From: Nitrospiria bacterium
GTDB taxonomy: Bacteria > Nitrospirota > UBA9217
DNA: 64,000 bases
Assembly (NCBI GenBank): GCA_919902495.1
Contig: CAKKRC010000038.1
Span: 1-64,000 of the forward strand
Reading direction: 5' to 3'
Both the position numbers and the translations under genes were made by a program. Shown piece by piece: positions 47,368 through 56,539 of the stretch (position 1 is its first letter; every line of letters begins with the position of its first letter). A model generated the notes under the pieces. That model made no database searches, was not told the origin of the DNA, and was given only the letters and a program-made list of their open reading frames with translations.

Positions 47368-47455
47368 CGGCCGCGGCGACAAGGACGTGATGCAGGTGGC
47401 GAAGATCAAGGGCGTGGAGCTGGAAGACGTGCGGCATGGCGGGAGCGGGCGATGA
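47368..47455 (+). pseudogene. Displaced old 3' end of trpB
   Basis: Positions 47368-47422 duplicate the last 55 bp of trpB. The frame then runs on through EDVRHGGSGR to TGA at 47453-47455, which is probably the original trpB end. It has no start of its own. The following 100 bp up to the caspase gene hold nothing recognisable. Confidence 0.9.
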
Positions 47456-47561
47456 CGGGGAAAGATTTCATGATGAATGATCAATGCGCTGTCCCTAAGA
47501 TGGTTGCAGGAGAATAAACCCCTGCGATAGACCGAGCCGGTAGGATTTCAGGAGATGCATT

Positions 47562-48953
47562 ATGAAAAGAATATCGGGATTGATCTTATTGTTTCCGATG
47601 CTTATTTTGTTGGCTGGATGCGGGACCGCATTGACACGGGCTGCAAGAGATGGAGACATCGCTGCCATCCAGAAACTGCTCGATCAGGGGGCAAATATAA
47701 ATGAAAACGCTATAGTAGGAGGTAGTATGAATGGATCGCTTTTAAGCCAAGCTGCATACTACTGCCGTATTGAGGCGATAAAGTATTTAATACATAAAGG
47801 AGCTGATATAAATAATGCAACAGGTTGGACAGATTATGGTGCTAGTGGTGGAGGGTTGAGACCTTTGCATATGGCTGCAAGATCTGGTTGCACAGAGGCA
47901 ATAAAACTCTTGCTCGATGCAGGCGCTGACATTGATGTAAGAGCAAATGAGCTCTTCGGGACTGCTCTGGCAATAGCCGCATATCATGGTAATATTAAGA
48001 GCGTAAAATATTTACTTGAAAGAGGGGCTGACGTTGATGATGCAAGCCAAGTTCTTGAAGCGCTTGACGGACTGAGAGAGAGAGGTGGTAAAGAAGGTCT
48101 GGCATTGCTCCAGAAGTTTGAAAAGCAGAAAATTGCGGTCCGGCTTCCTGAAAATACACCTTCTTCCATTGTTGCCAAATCCGATGTTGACGAACTTCCT
48201 GCAATAAAAGCAAAACTAAATAAAAACTCCTACGCTATCGTTATCGGCATTGAGAATTATCGCCAGAAACTTCCAAAGGCTGATTATGCGGTGGCTGATG
48301 CAAAGACAATGACAGAATATCTCACAAAGGTGATGGGCTATCCTGATGAGAATGTTATTGCACTCACGAACGACCGCGCGTCCTTGACGGATTTTATAAA
48401 ATACTTTGAAAAGTGGCTGCCGAACAATGTTGCGAAAGATAGTTCCGTCTTTATCTATTTCTCAGGCCACGGAGCCCCAAATCCCAAGACCGGTGACGCC
48501 TACTTGGTCCCTTATGATGGAGATCCATCTTTTATAGACGAGACCGGATATTCCCTCAAGCGGATGTATGATGCTCTCGGCAAAATGCCTGCTAAGGAAG
48601 TGATCATTGCGCTCGATTCCTGCTTCTCCGGTGCCGGCGGCAGGTCGGTGATCGCCAAGGGAGCACGACCCATCGTCCTGTCGACCGAGAATCCCGCGAT
48701 GCTGAGCAAGAACATGACCGTGCTGTCAGCGTCAGCAAGCGATCAGATCAGTTCCACGTACGACGAGAAGGGGCACGGACTATTCACCTACTTCATGTTG
48801 AAGGGCATCAAGAACGAGGACGTGGTGAAGCAGGACGGCTCGATCGATATCGCATCGCTATTCGATTACATAAAGCCGCAGGTGTCGAGCATCGCCCGGA
48901 AGAAATACAACAACGAGCAGACGCCGCAACTGGTTGGGGCGCAGAAGAACTGA
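47562..48953 (+). CDS. Ankyrin-caspase (peptidase C14) lipoprotein
   Basis: The protein has 463 residues: a lipoprotein signal (LILLAGC), three to four ankyrin repeats (about 23-165), a linker and a C14 caspase-like domain (about 220-460) with the catalytic His in YFSGHGAPN and Cys in LDSCFSGAG. It would be an envelope-anchored metacaspase-like protease with a protein-binding domain. The 5' half is more AT-rich than the trp genes around it, hinting at transfer. It lies on the coding strand between trpB and trpA, so it is likely read with them. Confidence 0.85.
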   Translation: MKRISGLILLFPMLILLAGCGTALTRAARDGDIAAIQKLLDQGANINENAIVGGSMNGSLLSQAAYYCRIEAIKYLIHKGADINNATGWTDYGASGGGLRPLHMAARSGCTEAIKLLLDAGADIDVRANELFGTALAIAAYHGNIKSVKYLLERGADVDDASQVLEALDGLRERGGKEGLALLQKFEKQKIAVRLPENTPSSIVAKSDVDELPAIKAKLNKNSYAIVIGIENYRQKLPKADYAVADAKTMTEYLTKVMGYPDENVIALTNDRASLTDFIKYFEKWLPNNVAKDSSVFIYFSGHGAPNPKTGDAYLVPYDGDPSFIDETGYSLKRMYDALGKMPAKEVIIALDSCFSGAGGRSVIAKGARPIVLSTENPAMLSKNMTVLSASASDQISSTYDEKGHGLFTYFMLKGIKNEDVVKQDGSIDIASLFDYIKPQVSSIARKKYNNEQTPQLVGAQKN

Positions 48954-48981
48954 AAGAATACAACGCACGAGACGAGGCGCC

Positions 48982-49794
48982 ATGTCACGCATCAAGAACA
49001 CCTTTAACCGGCTGAAGAAGAAGAACGAGAAGGCGCTGATCCCCTATATCATGGCGGGGGACCCCGATCTCGCCACGACGAAGTCGATCATCCTCGCGAT
49101 GGAAAAGGCGGGCTGTGATATAATCGAGCTGGGCGCGCCGTTCTCCGATCCGCTGGCGGACGGCCCCACGATCCAGAAGGCAGCTCTCCGCTCGCTCACG
49201 CACCACACGAGCATCAAGGACGTGCTCGGGCTCGTGGCCGATGTCAGGAAAGAAAGCAAGATACCGCTCATCATTATGACCTACTACAACCTCATTTTCC
49301 ATTACGGAGAGGAGCGGTTCGTGAACGACGCGGTGGCCGCGGGCCTGGACGGCGTCATCCTGCCGGACCTCCCCCCCGAGGAGGCTGGTGCGCTCATCGC
49401 CCTGGCGAAGCAGGCGGGGCTCGATACGATCTTCCTGCTGGCGCCCACGAGCACCGACGACCGGATCAAGGCGGTCAGCAAGGTATCCCAGGGCTTCATC
49501 TACTATGTTTCGCTCACCGGCGTGACCGGTTCCCACCTCGGCCTCCAACAGGCGGCCATCAAGGATTCCCTCGCCCGGATCAAGGCGCAGACGGACAAGC
49601 CCGTCGCCGTGGGATTCGGCATCGCGACGGCGGACCAGGCGGCGCAGGTGGCGGGGTCGGGCGCTGACGGGGTGATCGTGGGGAGCGCCCTGGTGAAGGT
49701 GATCGAGGAGAACAGCGGTTCACCGGACCTGGTGGCAAAGGCGGCCGCGTTCGTGAAGGCCCTGAAGCAGGGCGTCCTTACGGTCACGCAGTAA
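48982..49794 (+). CDS. trpA: Tryptophan synthase alpha subunit
   Basis: The protein has 270 residues from ATG 48982 (GAGG site). The catalytic Glu is in IIELGAPFSDPLADGPTIQ and Asp in GVILPDLPPEE; GVTG, VGFGIATADQA and VIVGSALV bind phosphate. It is separated from trpB by 2.1 kb of inserted toxin-antitoxin and caspase genes although the two subunits act as one complex. Confidence 0.96.
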   Translation: MSRIKNTFNRLKKKNEKALIPYIMAGDPDLATTKSIILAMEKAGCDIIELGAPFSDPLADGPTIQKAALRSLTHHTSIKDVLGLVADVRKESKIPLIIMTYYNLIFHYGEERFVNDAVAAGLDGVILPDLPPEEAGALIALAKQAGLDTIFLLAPTSTDDRIKAVSKVSQGFIYYVSLTGVTGSHLGLQQAAIKDSLARIKAQTDKPVAVGFGIATADQAAQVAGSGADGVIVGSALVKVIEENSGSPDLVAKAAAFVKALKQGVLTVTQ

Positions 49795-49821
49795 GGCCTG
49801 CCGGAAGGAGGTGCTTGTCCC

Positions 49822-51555
49822 ATGAGGAAAGCGGCAACGAAAAAACCTGCAACGGCCAAAAAAGCAGCCGCACCGAAGCGGCCGGCAGCGCAGAAGCAGG
49901 CCACTGATACCCTGCGCATCCAGGCGCAGGCGCTGAAGGAACTGGTCTCGCTCGAAAAGATCAAGCAGGAATTCCTGCACGACAACGTGACCGGGGCCGC
50001 GGAGCTCGACACGCTCCTCGGCGACTACCTCAAAGTGATCCTGAAGCTCACCCGCACCCAGGCAGGGTCCATTATGCTCAGGGAGGGCGACCACTTGGTG
50101 TTCCGTGCCAGCCGGGGCCCCAAATCCGCATCGCTCCTCGGGCGGAGCATACCGCTCGACGAAGGGATCGCCGGATGGGTGGCGCGGTCGGGGAAGGCCT
50201 ACCTAAGCTCCGATGTGGCGAAAGACACGCTGTGGAGCAGCAAGATCAGCGCCGAACTTCGCTTTGCCACGAAGAACATCCTTGCCGCTCCCCTGAAGAC
50301 CGCGGACAGCGTCACCGGCGTCGTGGAGGTGATCAACAAGGTCAACGGCATGCCCTTCGACAAGGACGACAAGGACATGCTCGAGGTCCTGTCGGGGCAG
50401 CTCGCCCTCGACGTCGCCTATGTCCAGTTCCTGGGGAGCAGCCGCAAAGAGGCCGCACGGAAGGCCATGCAGACCCAGTTCTCCATGGTGCTGAATTCCA
50501 CGCTGGACCAGCGCGAGATCCGGAAACGGGCCATGGAGGCCGCGACGAGCCTCCTGGACGCCGAGGTCGGATCGCTCCTGCTGGTGGACGAGAGAACGAA
50601 CGAGCTGTTCTTCGAGGTCGCGCTCGGCAAACAGGGAGAGCAGCTGAAGCAGGTGCGGCTCCGCATGGGCGAGGGGATCGCCGGCTGGGTGGCCGCGAAC
50701 GATCAGGCCGCCCTCGTGAACGACGTGGCGAACGATCCCCGCTATTACAAGAAGGCGCAGCACATCACCCAGTTCGTGACCCGGAACATGGTCTGCGTGC
50801 CGGTCCGCTCCCGCGGGAAGGTCATCGGCGTGCTTCAGGCAATCAACAAGAAGGACAACGGCCTGTTCACCGAGCAGGACCTGGATGACGTTTGGACGCT
50901 GGCGAACCAGGTGGCGGTAGCGCTCGAGAACGCAAACCTCTACGCCGAGCTGCAGGATACCTTTCTGAACACGGCAGAGGCCCTCGCCGCCGCGGTGGAA
51001 AAAAAGGACCCGTACACCGGCGGCCATATCATGCGGGTGGTGGAATACAGCATGGCGATCGCCAAACATATGTCGCGGACGATCAGCGACATGGCCCAGC
51101 TCAGGCTTGCCGCGGTCCTGCACGACATCGGCAAGATCGGGATCAAGGACAGCGTGCTCCTGAAGCAGGGGAGGCTCACGGACGACGAGATGGCCCACAT
51201 GCGCGAGCACCCGCTCGTGGGCGACGACATCATGGGGCATATCGAGCAGATGAAGACCGTGCGGAAGGTGATGCGCGCCCACCATGAGAAATGGGACGGC
51301 AGCGGCTATCCCGACGGCCTCAAGGGCGAATCCATACCGCTGCACGCGAGGATCATCCTGGTGGCGGACACCCTGGACGCCATGACCACGGACCGGCCCT
51401 ACCGGAAGGCCGCCGACCTTCCGGCCGCCGTGGAGGAGGTCAAGCGGTTCATGGGCAAGGAGTTCGATCCCGTGGTGGCAGAGGCATTCTTCAAGGCCTG
51501 CGAATGCGGGGACATTATCGTGCGCAAAGGGACGACGGAAAACCGGGAGACGTAG
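49822..51555 (+). CDS. GAF-GAF-HD-GYP phosphodiesterase
   Basis: The protein has 577 residues with a Lys/Ala-rich N-terminus (1-28), two GAF domains (about 55-195 and 225-365) and an HD-GYP domain (about 375-555) with HDIGK and HHEKWDGSGYPDGLKG. GAF domains often bind cyclic nucleotides or other small ligands, which here would adjust c-di-GMP breakdown. It is 27 bases after trpA and upstream of the Crp-cyclase group, so a link between the two second messengers is possible. Confidence 0.92.
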   Translation: MRKAATKKPATAKKAAAPKRPAAQKQATDTLRIQAQALKELVSLEKIKQEFLHDNVTGAAELDTLLGDYLKVILKLTRTQAGSIMLREGDHLVFRASRGPKSASLLGRSIPLDEGIAGWVARSGKAYLSSDVAKDTLWSSKISAELRFATKNILAAPLKTADSVTGVVEVINKVNGMPFDKDDKDMLEVLSGQLALDVAYVQFLGSSRKEAARKAMQTQFSMVLNSTLDQREIRKRAMEAATSLLDAEVGSLLLVDERTNELFFEVALGKQGEQLKQVRLRMGEGIAGWVAANDQAALVNDVANDPRYYKKAQHITQFVTRNMVCVPVRSRGKVIGVLQAINKKDNGLFTEQDLDDVWTLANQVAVALENANLYAELQDTFLNTAEALAAAVEKKDPYTGGHIMRVVEYSMAIAKHMSRTISDMAQLRLAAVLHDIGKIGIKDSVLLKQGRLTDDEMAHMREHPLVGDDIMGHIEQMKTVRKVMRAHHEKWDGSGYPDGLKGESIPLHARIILVADTLDAMTTDRPYRKAADLPAAVEEVKRFMGKEFDPVVAEAFFKACECGDIIVRKGTTENRET

Positions 51556-51559
51556 TTCA

Positions 51560-51653
51560 ATTGCGGATTGCGAATTGCGGATTGCGGATTGCGGATTGAT
51601 GACCGGTAGAACTTAATAAAATCCGCAATCCGAAATCCGAAATCCGCAATTCG
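51560..51653. repeat. Intergenic inverted repeat of GCGGATT units
   Basis: The left arm 51560-51599 has tandem TTGCGGATTGCGAATTGCGG units, and the right arm 51620-51653 carries the complement (AATCCGCAATCCGAAATCCG). It fills nearly the whole gap between the HD-GYP and Crp-like genes. Confidence 0.75.
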
Positions 51654-51668
51654 ATAAGGGGGTAGGAT

Positions 51669-52310
51669 ATGGCAGAAGCGCAGTCACCAATGTTCGCAAA
51701 GTTCGGGAAAAGCTTTCCCGCAGGTACCGTCCTTTTCCGAGAGGGCGACAAGGGCGAGGAGATGTTCATCCTGCAGTCCGGGAAAGTAAAGATCAGCAAG
51801 AAGATCAGGGGTGTGGAAAAGACCCTCGCCACGCTCGAGAAGGGCGAGTTCTTCGGGGAAATGGCGATCCTGAACGACAAGCCGCGCTCCGCGTCGGCCG
51901 AAACGATCGAGGACTGCGACATGCTCGTCATCGACCGCAAGACCTTCGAGACCCTGCTTCGGAGCAATGTGGAGATCGCCATCCGTTTCATCAAGCGGCT
52001 CGCGGACCGGCTTCGCGAGACGAACGATCAGATGGAGGCCCTGATGATCAGGGACAATACCAGCCGGCTGGTCAATATCCTTGCCAAGCTGGTGCGGGAG
52101 AAGAAGGGCGCGATCTCCATCTCGATCGATGAGCTTGCAGGGATGGCAGGCATAGAAGGCGAACAGGCCAAGATGATCCTGGAGAAGCTCGCCAGCGTCC
52201 GCATCCTGACGCTCGGCGCGGACGAACATGTGTCAATCGCGAACCAGGAGCAGGTGGACCGGCTGCTCCGGTATCTTGAGATGCGTGAGATCTTCGGAGA
52301 AATGGTTTAA
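51669..52310 (+). CDS. Crp/Fnr-family cyclic nucleotide-binding regulator
   Basis: The protein has 213 residues: a cyclic nucleotide-binding domain (about 8-125) with the phosphate-binding cassette GEFFGEMAILNDKPRSASAE (conserved Glu and Arg), a dimer helix and a C-terminal winged-helix-like part (about 150-205). The Arg/Glu pattern suits cAMP. It is followed by an adenylate cyclase and a phosphodiesterase, so it is probably the receiver of that signal. Confidence 0.88.
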   Translation: MAEAQSPMFAKFGKSFPAGTVLFREGDKGEEMFILQSGKVKISKKIRGVEKTLATLEKGEFFGEMAILNDKPRSASAETIEDCDMLVIDRKTFETLLRSNVEIAIRFIKRLADRLRETNDQMEALMIRDNTSRLVNILAKLVREKKGAISISIDELAGMAGIEGEQAKMILEKLASVRILTLGADEHVSIANQEQVDRLLRYLEMREIFGEMV

Positions 52311-52398
52311 CAGACGATAGGCGTCAGGCGATAGGGCGGGTAACGATCCGGTAATCCCTTTACGCCTAACCCCTTACGGTAATGAACGGGAGCCATAC

Positions 52399-54309
52399 AT
52401 GCATTTACCCAATATCAAGAGGACCGGCATTTACATCGCCCTGATCGTTGCGGTCACGCTTTCCCTGCTGCACACGATGAACTTCAACTTCTTCGAGGTC
52501 CTGGAGGCCAAGACCCTCGACGTCCAGTTCAAGTTGCGGGGGCCGGTCAAGCCGGGCCCCGAGACGGTGATCGCGACGATCGACGAACGAAGCATCAAGA
52601 ACCTCGGGAGGTTCCCCTGGCCCCGTTCCACCTGGGGCCGCGTGGTGGACCGGTTGACCGAGGAGGGCGCAAAGGTCATCGTGTTTGACGTGTTCTTTGC
52701 AGAGCCTGAGACGGTCGCTTCCGACGATCTGTTCCAGCGCGCCATTATGCAGAGCGGGCGGGTTGTCCTGCCGGTCGTCTTCGATTTCGTAGAGGGCGGC
52801 GACAAGGAGACGGGTTTCACCGACCAGAAACTGGACTTTCTCCTCCCGTCGGCGTACATGGCGATGAAGAACACCGAATCCCCCTTCGGCGCCCCCCCGG
52901 CAAAGATGGTCCTGCCGACGCTCCTCCGGTTCTCGACCTTCGCCAGGACCCTCGCGCATATCAACATGAGCCCCGACATCGACGGGACCCTTCGCTGGGA
53001 GATGCTTGCCGTCGAGTACCAGGGCGATTACTACGCCCCCATCGGCCTGCAGGCGGCGCGGTTGTACCTCGACGTCCCGCCGGAGAAGATGACGCTCGAT
53101 TTCTCCGGTTCCGTCCAGGTCGGCAATACGGTCATCCCCACCGATGAGTTCGGCAGGATGCTGATCAATTACCGCGGTCCGAACAAGACCTTTCCGATGT
53201 ATCCCATCTCGGACCTTCTCGACCGGAGGCTTCCGGCAGGCGCGTTCAAGGACAAGATCGTCCTGATCGGCGCGACGGCCATCGGGATCTATGACCTGCG
53301 CGTGACGCCGTTCTCGACGAACATGGCGGGGATCGAAAAACACGCCAGCGTGGTGGACAACATCCTCCGGGGGGATTTCCTGCGCAGGGCGCTGGACCTC
53401 GATATCCCGCTCATCTTCGTCTTTACGCTCATCCTCGGCATCCTGATCCCGCGTCTCGGCGCAAAGGCCGGCGTCGCCCTGTTCCTCCTGCTGTTCGCCG
53501 GGTACTCGGTCTTTGTCTATTACCTGTTCGCGTCAAAGGGCATCTGGTTCAGCTACATCTACCCCGCATCGGCGCTCTTTTTCGGCTATACGAGCCAGAC
53601 GGCCTACCGTTTCTTTACCGAGGAGCGCCGCGCACGGGACATCCGGAAGATGTTCTCCAGCTACGTGTCGAAACGCATTGTGGACGAACTGATCCGGGAC
53701 CCGAGCAAGGCAAAGCTCGGCGGCGACCGCAAGGAGATCTCGGTGCTGTTTTCCGACATCCGGGGATTCACCTCCTTCTCCGAGAAGCATCGGCCGGAAG
53801 AGGTCGTAACGCAGCTGAACGAGTATCTCGGGGCCATGACGAGCGTCGTCTTCGAATATGACGGCACGCTCGACAAGTTCGTGGGCGACGCGGTGATGGC
53901 CTTCTGGGGGGCGCCGCTCGACCAGGCCGACCACGCCGAGCGGGCGTGCAGGTGCGCGCTGTCCATGATCGGAAAACTGCAGGAGCTCCAGAAGAAGTGG
54001 GAGTCCGAGGGGAGATACGTGATCGACATCGGGGTCGGCATCAACACCGGCGACATGATCGTCGGGAACATGGGCGCCGAGGGCAAGAAGATGGACTTCA
54101 CCGTCATCGGCGACAACGTGAACCTGGGCGCCCGGTTAGAGAGCTTGACAAGAAAGTATAATAATCATATTATCATATCGGAATTTACCTATAGCAGGGT
54201 AAAGGACCTCGTGAAGGTGAACGAACTCGGCTCGGTGACCGTCAAGGGCAAGGAGCAGCCCGTCGTGATCTATGACCTGGTGGGGATCAAGGACGAAAGC
54301 ACCAAATAA
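52399..54309 (+). CDS. CHASE2-domain class III adenylate cyclase
   Basis: The protein has 636 residues: an N-terminal membrane segment, an extracytoplasmic CHASE2 domain (about 30-325), three membrane helices (about 330-410) and a class III cyclase domain (about 440-625). Both metal-binding Asp residues are present (VLFSDIRGFTSF and FVGDAVMAFWGAP), and MDFTVIGDNVNLGARLE has the purine-recognition Asp usual for ATP. It senses an external signal and makes cAMP. It lies between the cAMP receptor and the phosphodiesterase. Confidence 0.92.
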   Translation: MHLPNIKRTGIYIALIVAVTLSLLHTMNFNFFEVLEAKTLDVQFKLRGPVKPGPETVIATIDERSIKNLGRFPWPRSTWGRVVDRLTEEGAKVIVFDVFFAEPETVASDDLFQRAIMQSGRVVLPVVFDFVEGGDKETGFTDQKLDFLLPSAYMAMKNTESPFGAPPAKMVLPTLLRFSTFARTLAHINMSPDIDGTLRWEMLAVEYQGDYYAPIGLQAARLYLDVPPEKMTLDFSGSVQVGNTVIPTDEFGRMLINYRGPNKTFPMYPISDLLDRRLPAGAFKDKIVLIGATAIGIYDLRVTPFSTNMAGIEKHASVVDNILRGDFLRRALDLDIPLIFVFTLILGILIPRLGAKAGVALFLLLFAGYSVFVYYLFASKGIWFSYIYPASALFFGYTSQTAYRFFTEERRARDIRKMFSSYVSKRIVDELIRDPSKAKLGGDRKEISVLFSDIRGFTSFSEKHRPEEVVTQLNEYLGAMTSVVFEYDGTLDKFVGDAVMAFWGAPLDQADHAERACRCALSMIGKLQELQKKWESEGRYVIDIGVGINTGDMIVGNMGAEGKKMDFTVIGDNVNLGARLESLTRKYNNHIIISEFTYSRVKDLVKVNELGSVTVKGKEQPVVIYDLVGIKDESTK

Positions 54310-54426
54310 CAATATTCAAATCACAAATAAATTTCAAAGTCCAATGAAGCAAATTTCAAACGTTTCGGACATTGGAGTTTTAATTTTGGATATTATTTGA
54401 AATTTGTCGTTTGGGGTTTGAAATTT
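54310..54426. repeat. Intergenic inverted repeat of TTTCAAA units
   Basis: AT-rich tandem ATTCAAATCACAAATAAATT-type units on the left are matched by complementary GAAATTTGTCGTTTGGGG on the right. It fills the gap between the cyclase and the phosphodiesterase genes. Confidence 0.6.
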
Positions 54427-54446
54427 TCTTTCCCCGAGGAGACTGA

Positions 54447-55214
54447 ATGAAGGTAAAAGTACTGGGGTGCTCAGGATCGGAAACGATCGGGCATATGCCC
54501 CCCGGCTTCCTCGTGAACGACCGGGTGATGCTGGATGCGGGCACCATCAGCGCGGCGCTCAGTATCGGGGCGCAGAGCAGGATCACCGACATCTTCATCA
54601 GCCATACCCACCTGGACCACATCAAGGGGGTCCTGTTCCTGGCGGACAACATCATCGGCCGGAACAAACAGCCCGTCAACATCCGGGCGATCCCGAAGGT
54701 CATCGATGCCATCAAAAAACACCTGATGAACGACCTGATCTGGCCGGACTTCACGAAGATACCCACGCCGAAGGACCCGGTGCTTGCCTATAAACCGTTC
54801 CCCGCCGGCAAGTTCATCAAGGTGGCGGGCCTCACGGTCAAGGCGATCCCCATGACCCATCCCGTGCCCGCGGTCGGCTTCCTGGTGAGCGACGGGAAGT
54901 CCTCGTTCATCTATAGCGCGGATACGGGCCCCAACGAGGGTCTGTGGGCCGAGGCGAAGAAGGTAAAGAACCTGAAGGGCATCATTGTCGATACGTCCTT
55001 TCCGAACAGCATGGATTTTGTCGCCGGCTTGAGCGGTCACTTCACCCCTGCCCAGCTTCACGAGGACCTCACGAAGGCCAGGGTTGCGAACAGCGTGCCG
55101 ATCTTCGTTTATCACATCAAACCCGTGCATAAGAATCGGGTGATCAAGGAACTTCGCGCCCTGGGGAGAAAGAATGTCAAGATCCTTCAGGAAGGGAAGA
55201 CCTATACGTTCTAG
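54447..55214 (+). CDS. Class II-like 3',5'-cyclic nucleotide phosphodiesterase (MBL fold)
   Basis: The protein has 255 residues of the metallo-beta-lactamase fold with SHTHLDHIKG, MTHPVP and YSADTGPNE metal motifs, in the layout of class II cAMP phosphodiesterases (PDE1/CpdP type). Next to an adenylate cyclase and Crp-like protein, cAMP hydrolysis is the likely job. A GAGGAG site precedes the ATG. Confidence 0.85.
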   Translation: MKVKVLGCSGSETIGHMPPGFLVNDRVMLDAGTISAALSIGAQSRITDIFISHTHLDHIKGVLFLADNIIGRNKQPVNIRAIPKVIDAIKKHLMNDLIWPDFTKIPTPKDPVLAYKPFPAGKFIKVAGLTVKAIPMTHPVPAVGFLVSDGKSSFIYSADTGPNEGLWAEAKKVKNLKGIIVDTSFPNSMDFVAGLSGHFTPAQLHEDLTKARVANSVPIFVYHIKPVHKNRVIKELRALGRKNVKILQEGKTYTF

Positions 55215-55221
55215 GAAATGC

Positions 55222-55325
55222 TAGATCCGAAGTACGAAGTCCGGGACCATGGCAGCGTTCGATGACACCGCTTTGAATGTCGGCGATCTGCATTGTTCCG
55301 GACCGTTCGCTTCGGATTTCGTATT
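55222..55325. repeat. Intergenic inverted repeat of CGAAGT units
   Basis: The left arm AGATCCGAAGTACGAAGTCC and the right arm with CTTCGGATTTCGTATT are imperfect complements around about 55 bp. It precedes the accD ribosome binding site. Confidence 0.6.
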
Positions 55326-55337
55326 TGCGGGAGAGAT

Positions 55338-56183
55338 ATGGCCTGGTTCAAAAAAGAACGACCGGAGAAACTGAGCTCCGAGACGCCGGCGAAGAAGGTC
55401 AAGATCCCGGAAGGTCTCTGGGTCAAGTGCGATAACTGCAAGGAGATCATCTACCGCAAAGAGGTTGAGAAGAACTTCAAGGTGTGCCCGAAGTGCGACT
55501 ACCACTTCCGCATCACGGCATCGGAGCGGCTTCCCTATCTCGTAGACGAGGGCACCTTCCTTGAGGTGGAGGACGGGCTTTCCCCCCGGGACGTCCTGGG
55601 TTTCAAGGACTACAGGGACAAGCTCAAGAGCAGCCGCAAGAAGACCGGCCTCAAGGACGCTATCATCTCCGGCGAGGCCAAGATCGGCGGCCATCCCGTG
55701 CAGCTCGTGGTCATGGACTTCAACTTCATGGGCGGCAGCATGGGCTCCGTCGTGGGCGAGAAGATCGCCCGGGCAGTTGAGCGGGCCATCGATACGAAGA
55801 CACCGTTCATCTCGGTAGCATGCTCGGGCGGCGCCAGGATGCAGGAGGGGATCCTCTCGCTTATGCAGATGGCCAAGACCTCCGCCGCCACAGCGCGTTT
55901 GGCCGAGGCCGGCCTTCCGTTCATCTCCATCCTGACGGACCCGACCTTCGGCGGTGTGACGGCGAGCTTCGCCATGCTGGGCGACCTTATCCTCGCCGAG
56001 CCGAAGAGCCTCATCGGTTTCGCCGGTCCCCGGGTCATTGAACAGACCATCAAACAGCAGCTCCCGCCCGGTTTCCAGCGCGCGGAGTTCCTCAGGGAAC
56101 ACGGCATGATCGACATGATCGTGAACCGGAAGGACCTGCACGCTACGCTTGCCCGGATCCTTGAATTCTTTGCCAGCGAGTGA
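55338..56183 (+). CDS. accD: Acetyl-CoA carboxylase carboxyltransferase subunit beta
   Basis: The protein has 281 residues (ATG 55338 after GGGAGA). The N-terminal four-Cys zinc ribbon (CDNC...CPKC) and the CoA/biotin oxyanion segments ([34 protein letters not shown]) are intact. It forms the transcarboxylase with AccA for fatty acid synthesis. In related bacteria accD often follows trpA; here four signalling genes intervene. No folC follows. Confidence 0.96.
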   Translation: MAWFKKERPEKLSSETPAKKVKIPEGLWVKCDNCKEIIYRKEVEKNFKVCPKCDYHFRITASERLPYLVDEGTFLEVEDGLSPRDVLGFKDYRDKLKSSRKKTGLKDAIISGEAKIGGHPVQLVVMDFNFMGGSMGSVVGEKIARAVERAIDTKTPFISVACSGGARMQEGILSLMQMAKTSAATARLAEAGLPFISILTDPTFGGVTASFAMLGDLILAEPKSLIGFAGPRVIEQTIKQQLPPGFQRAEFLREHGMIDMIVNRKDLHATLARILEFFASE

Positions 56184-56311
56184 GATCGCCAAAGACATCA
56201 TCCTGTCCCCGTTCAACCCACGGCGCTGACCAACCGTACAATTCTTGACTTCCCTTTCGAACCTCGATATATTGGAGTAACAATTTTCTTACGGTTATTC
56301 CTTCGATATAT

Positions 56312-56530
56312 CCCTGACCCAGAAAAGCCGGAACCAACAACAGAGGCAGGCATCTCTCGCAAAGCCGCAAAGAGCGCAAAGGGAACCATGAGTCAAATGC
56401 TTTTTGATTGGTTCAAATCCAAATGCAATTGCCTTTCTTTGCGAGCTTGGCGTCTCGCTTAGAAGCGCCTACTTTCGGTTGCGAGAAAAATTCTTGCCGT
56501 TTTGAGAATATTTTGATTCTTTCGTAACTG
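56312..56530. repeat. Dispersed two-ended element, copy 3 (CGCAAAG interior)
   Basis: The left end CCCTGACCCAGAAAAGCCGG and the right end, as complement, CAGTTACGAAAGAATCAAAA match copies 1 and 2. The interior has CTCGCAAAGCCGCAAAG units with a partial complement near 56437-56490. It fills most of the 356-bp accD-DUF362 gap and ends nine bases before the next ATG. Confidence 0.7.
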
Positions 56531-56539
56531 AGGTGTTCC

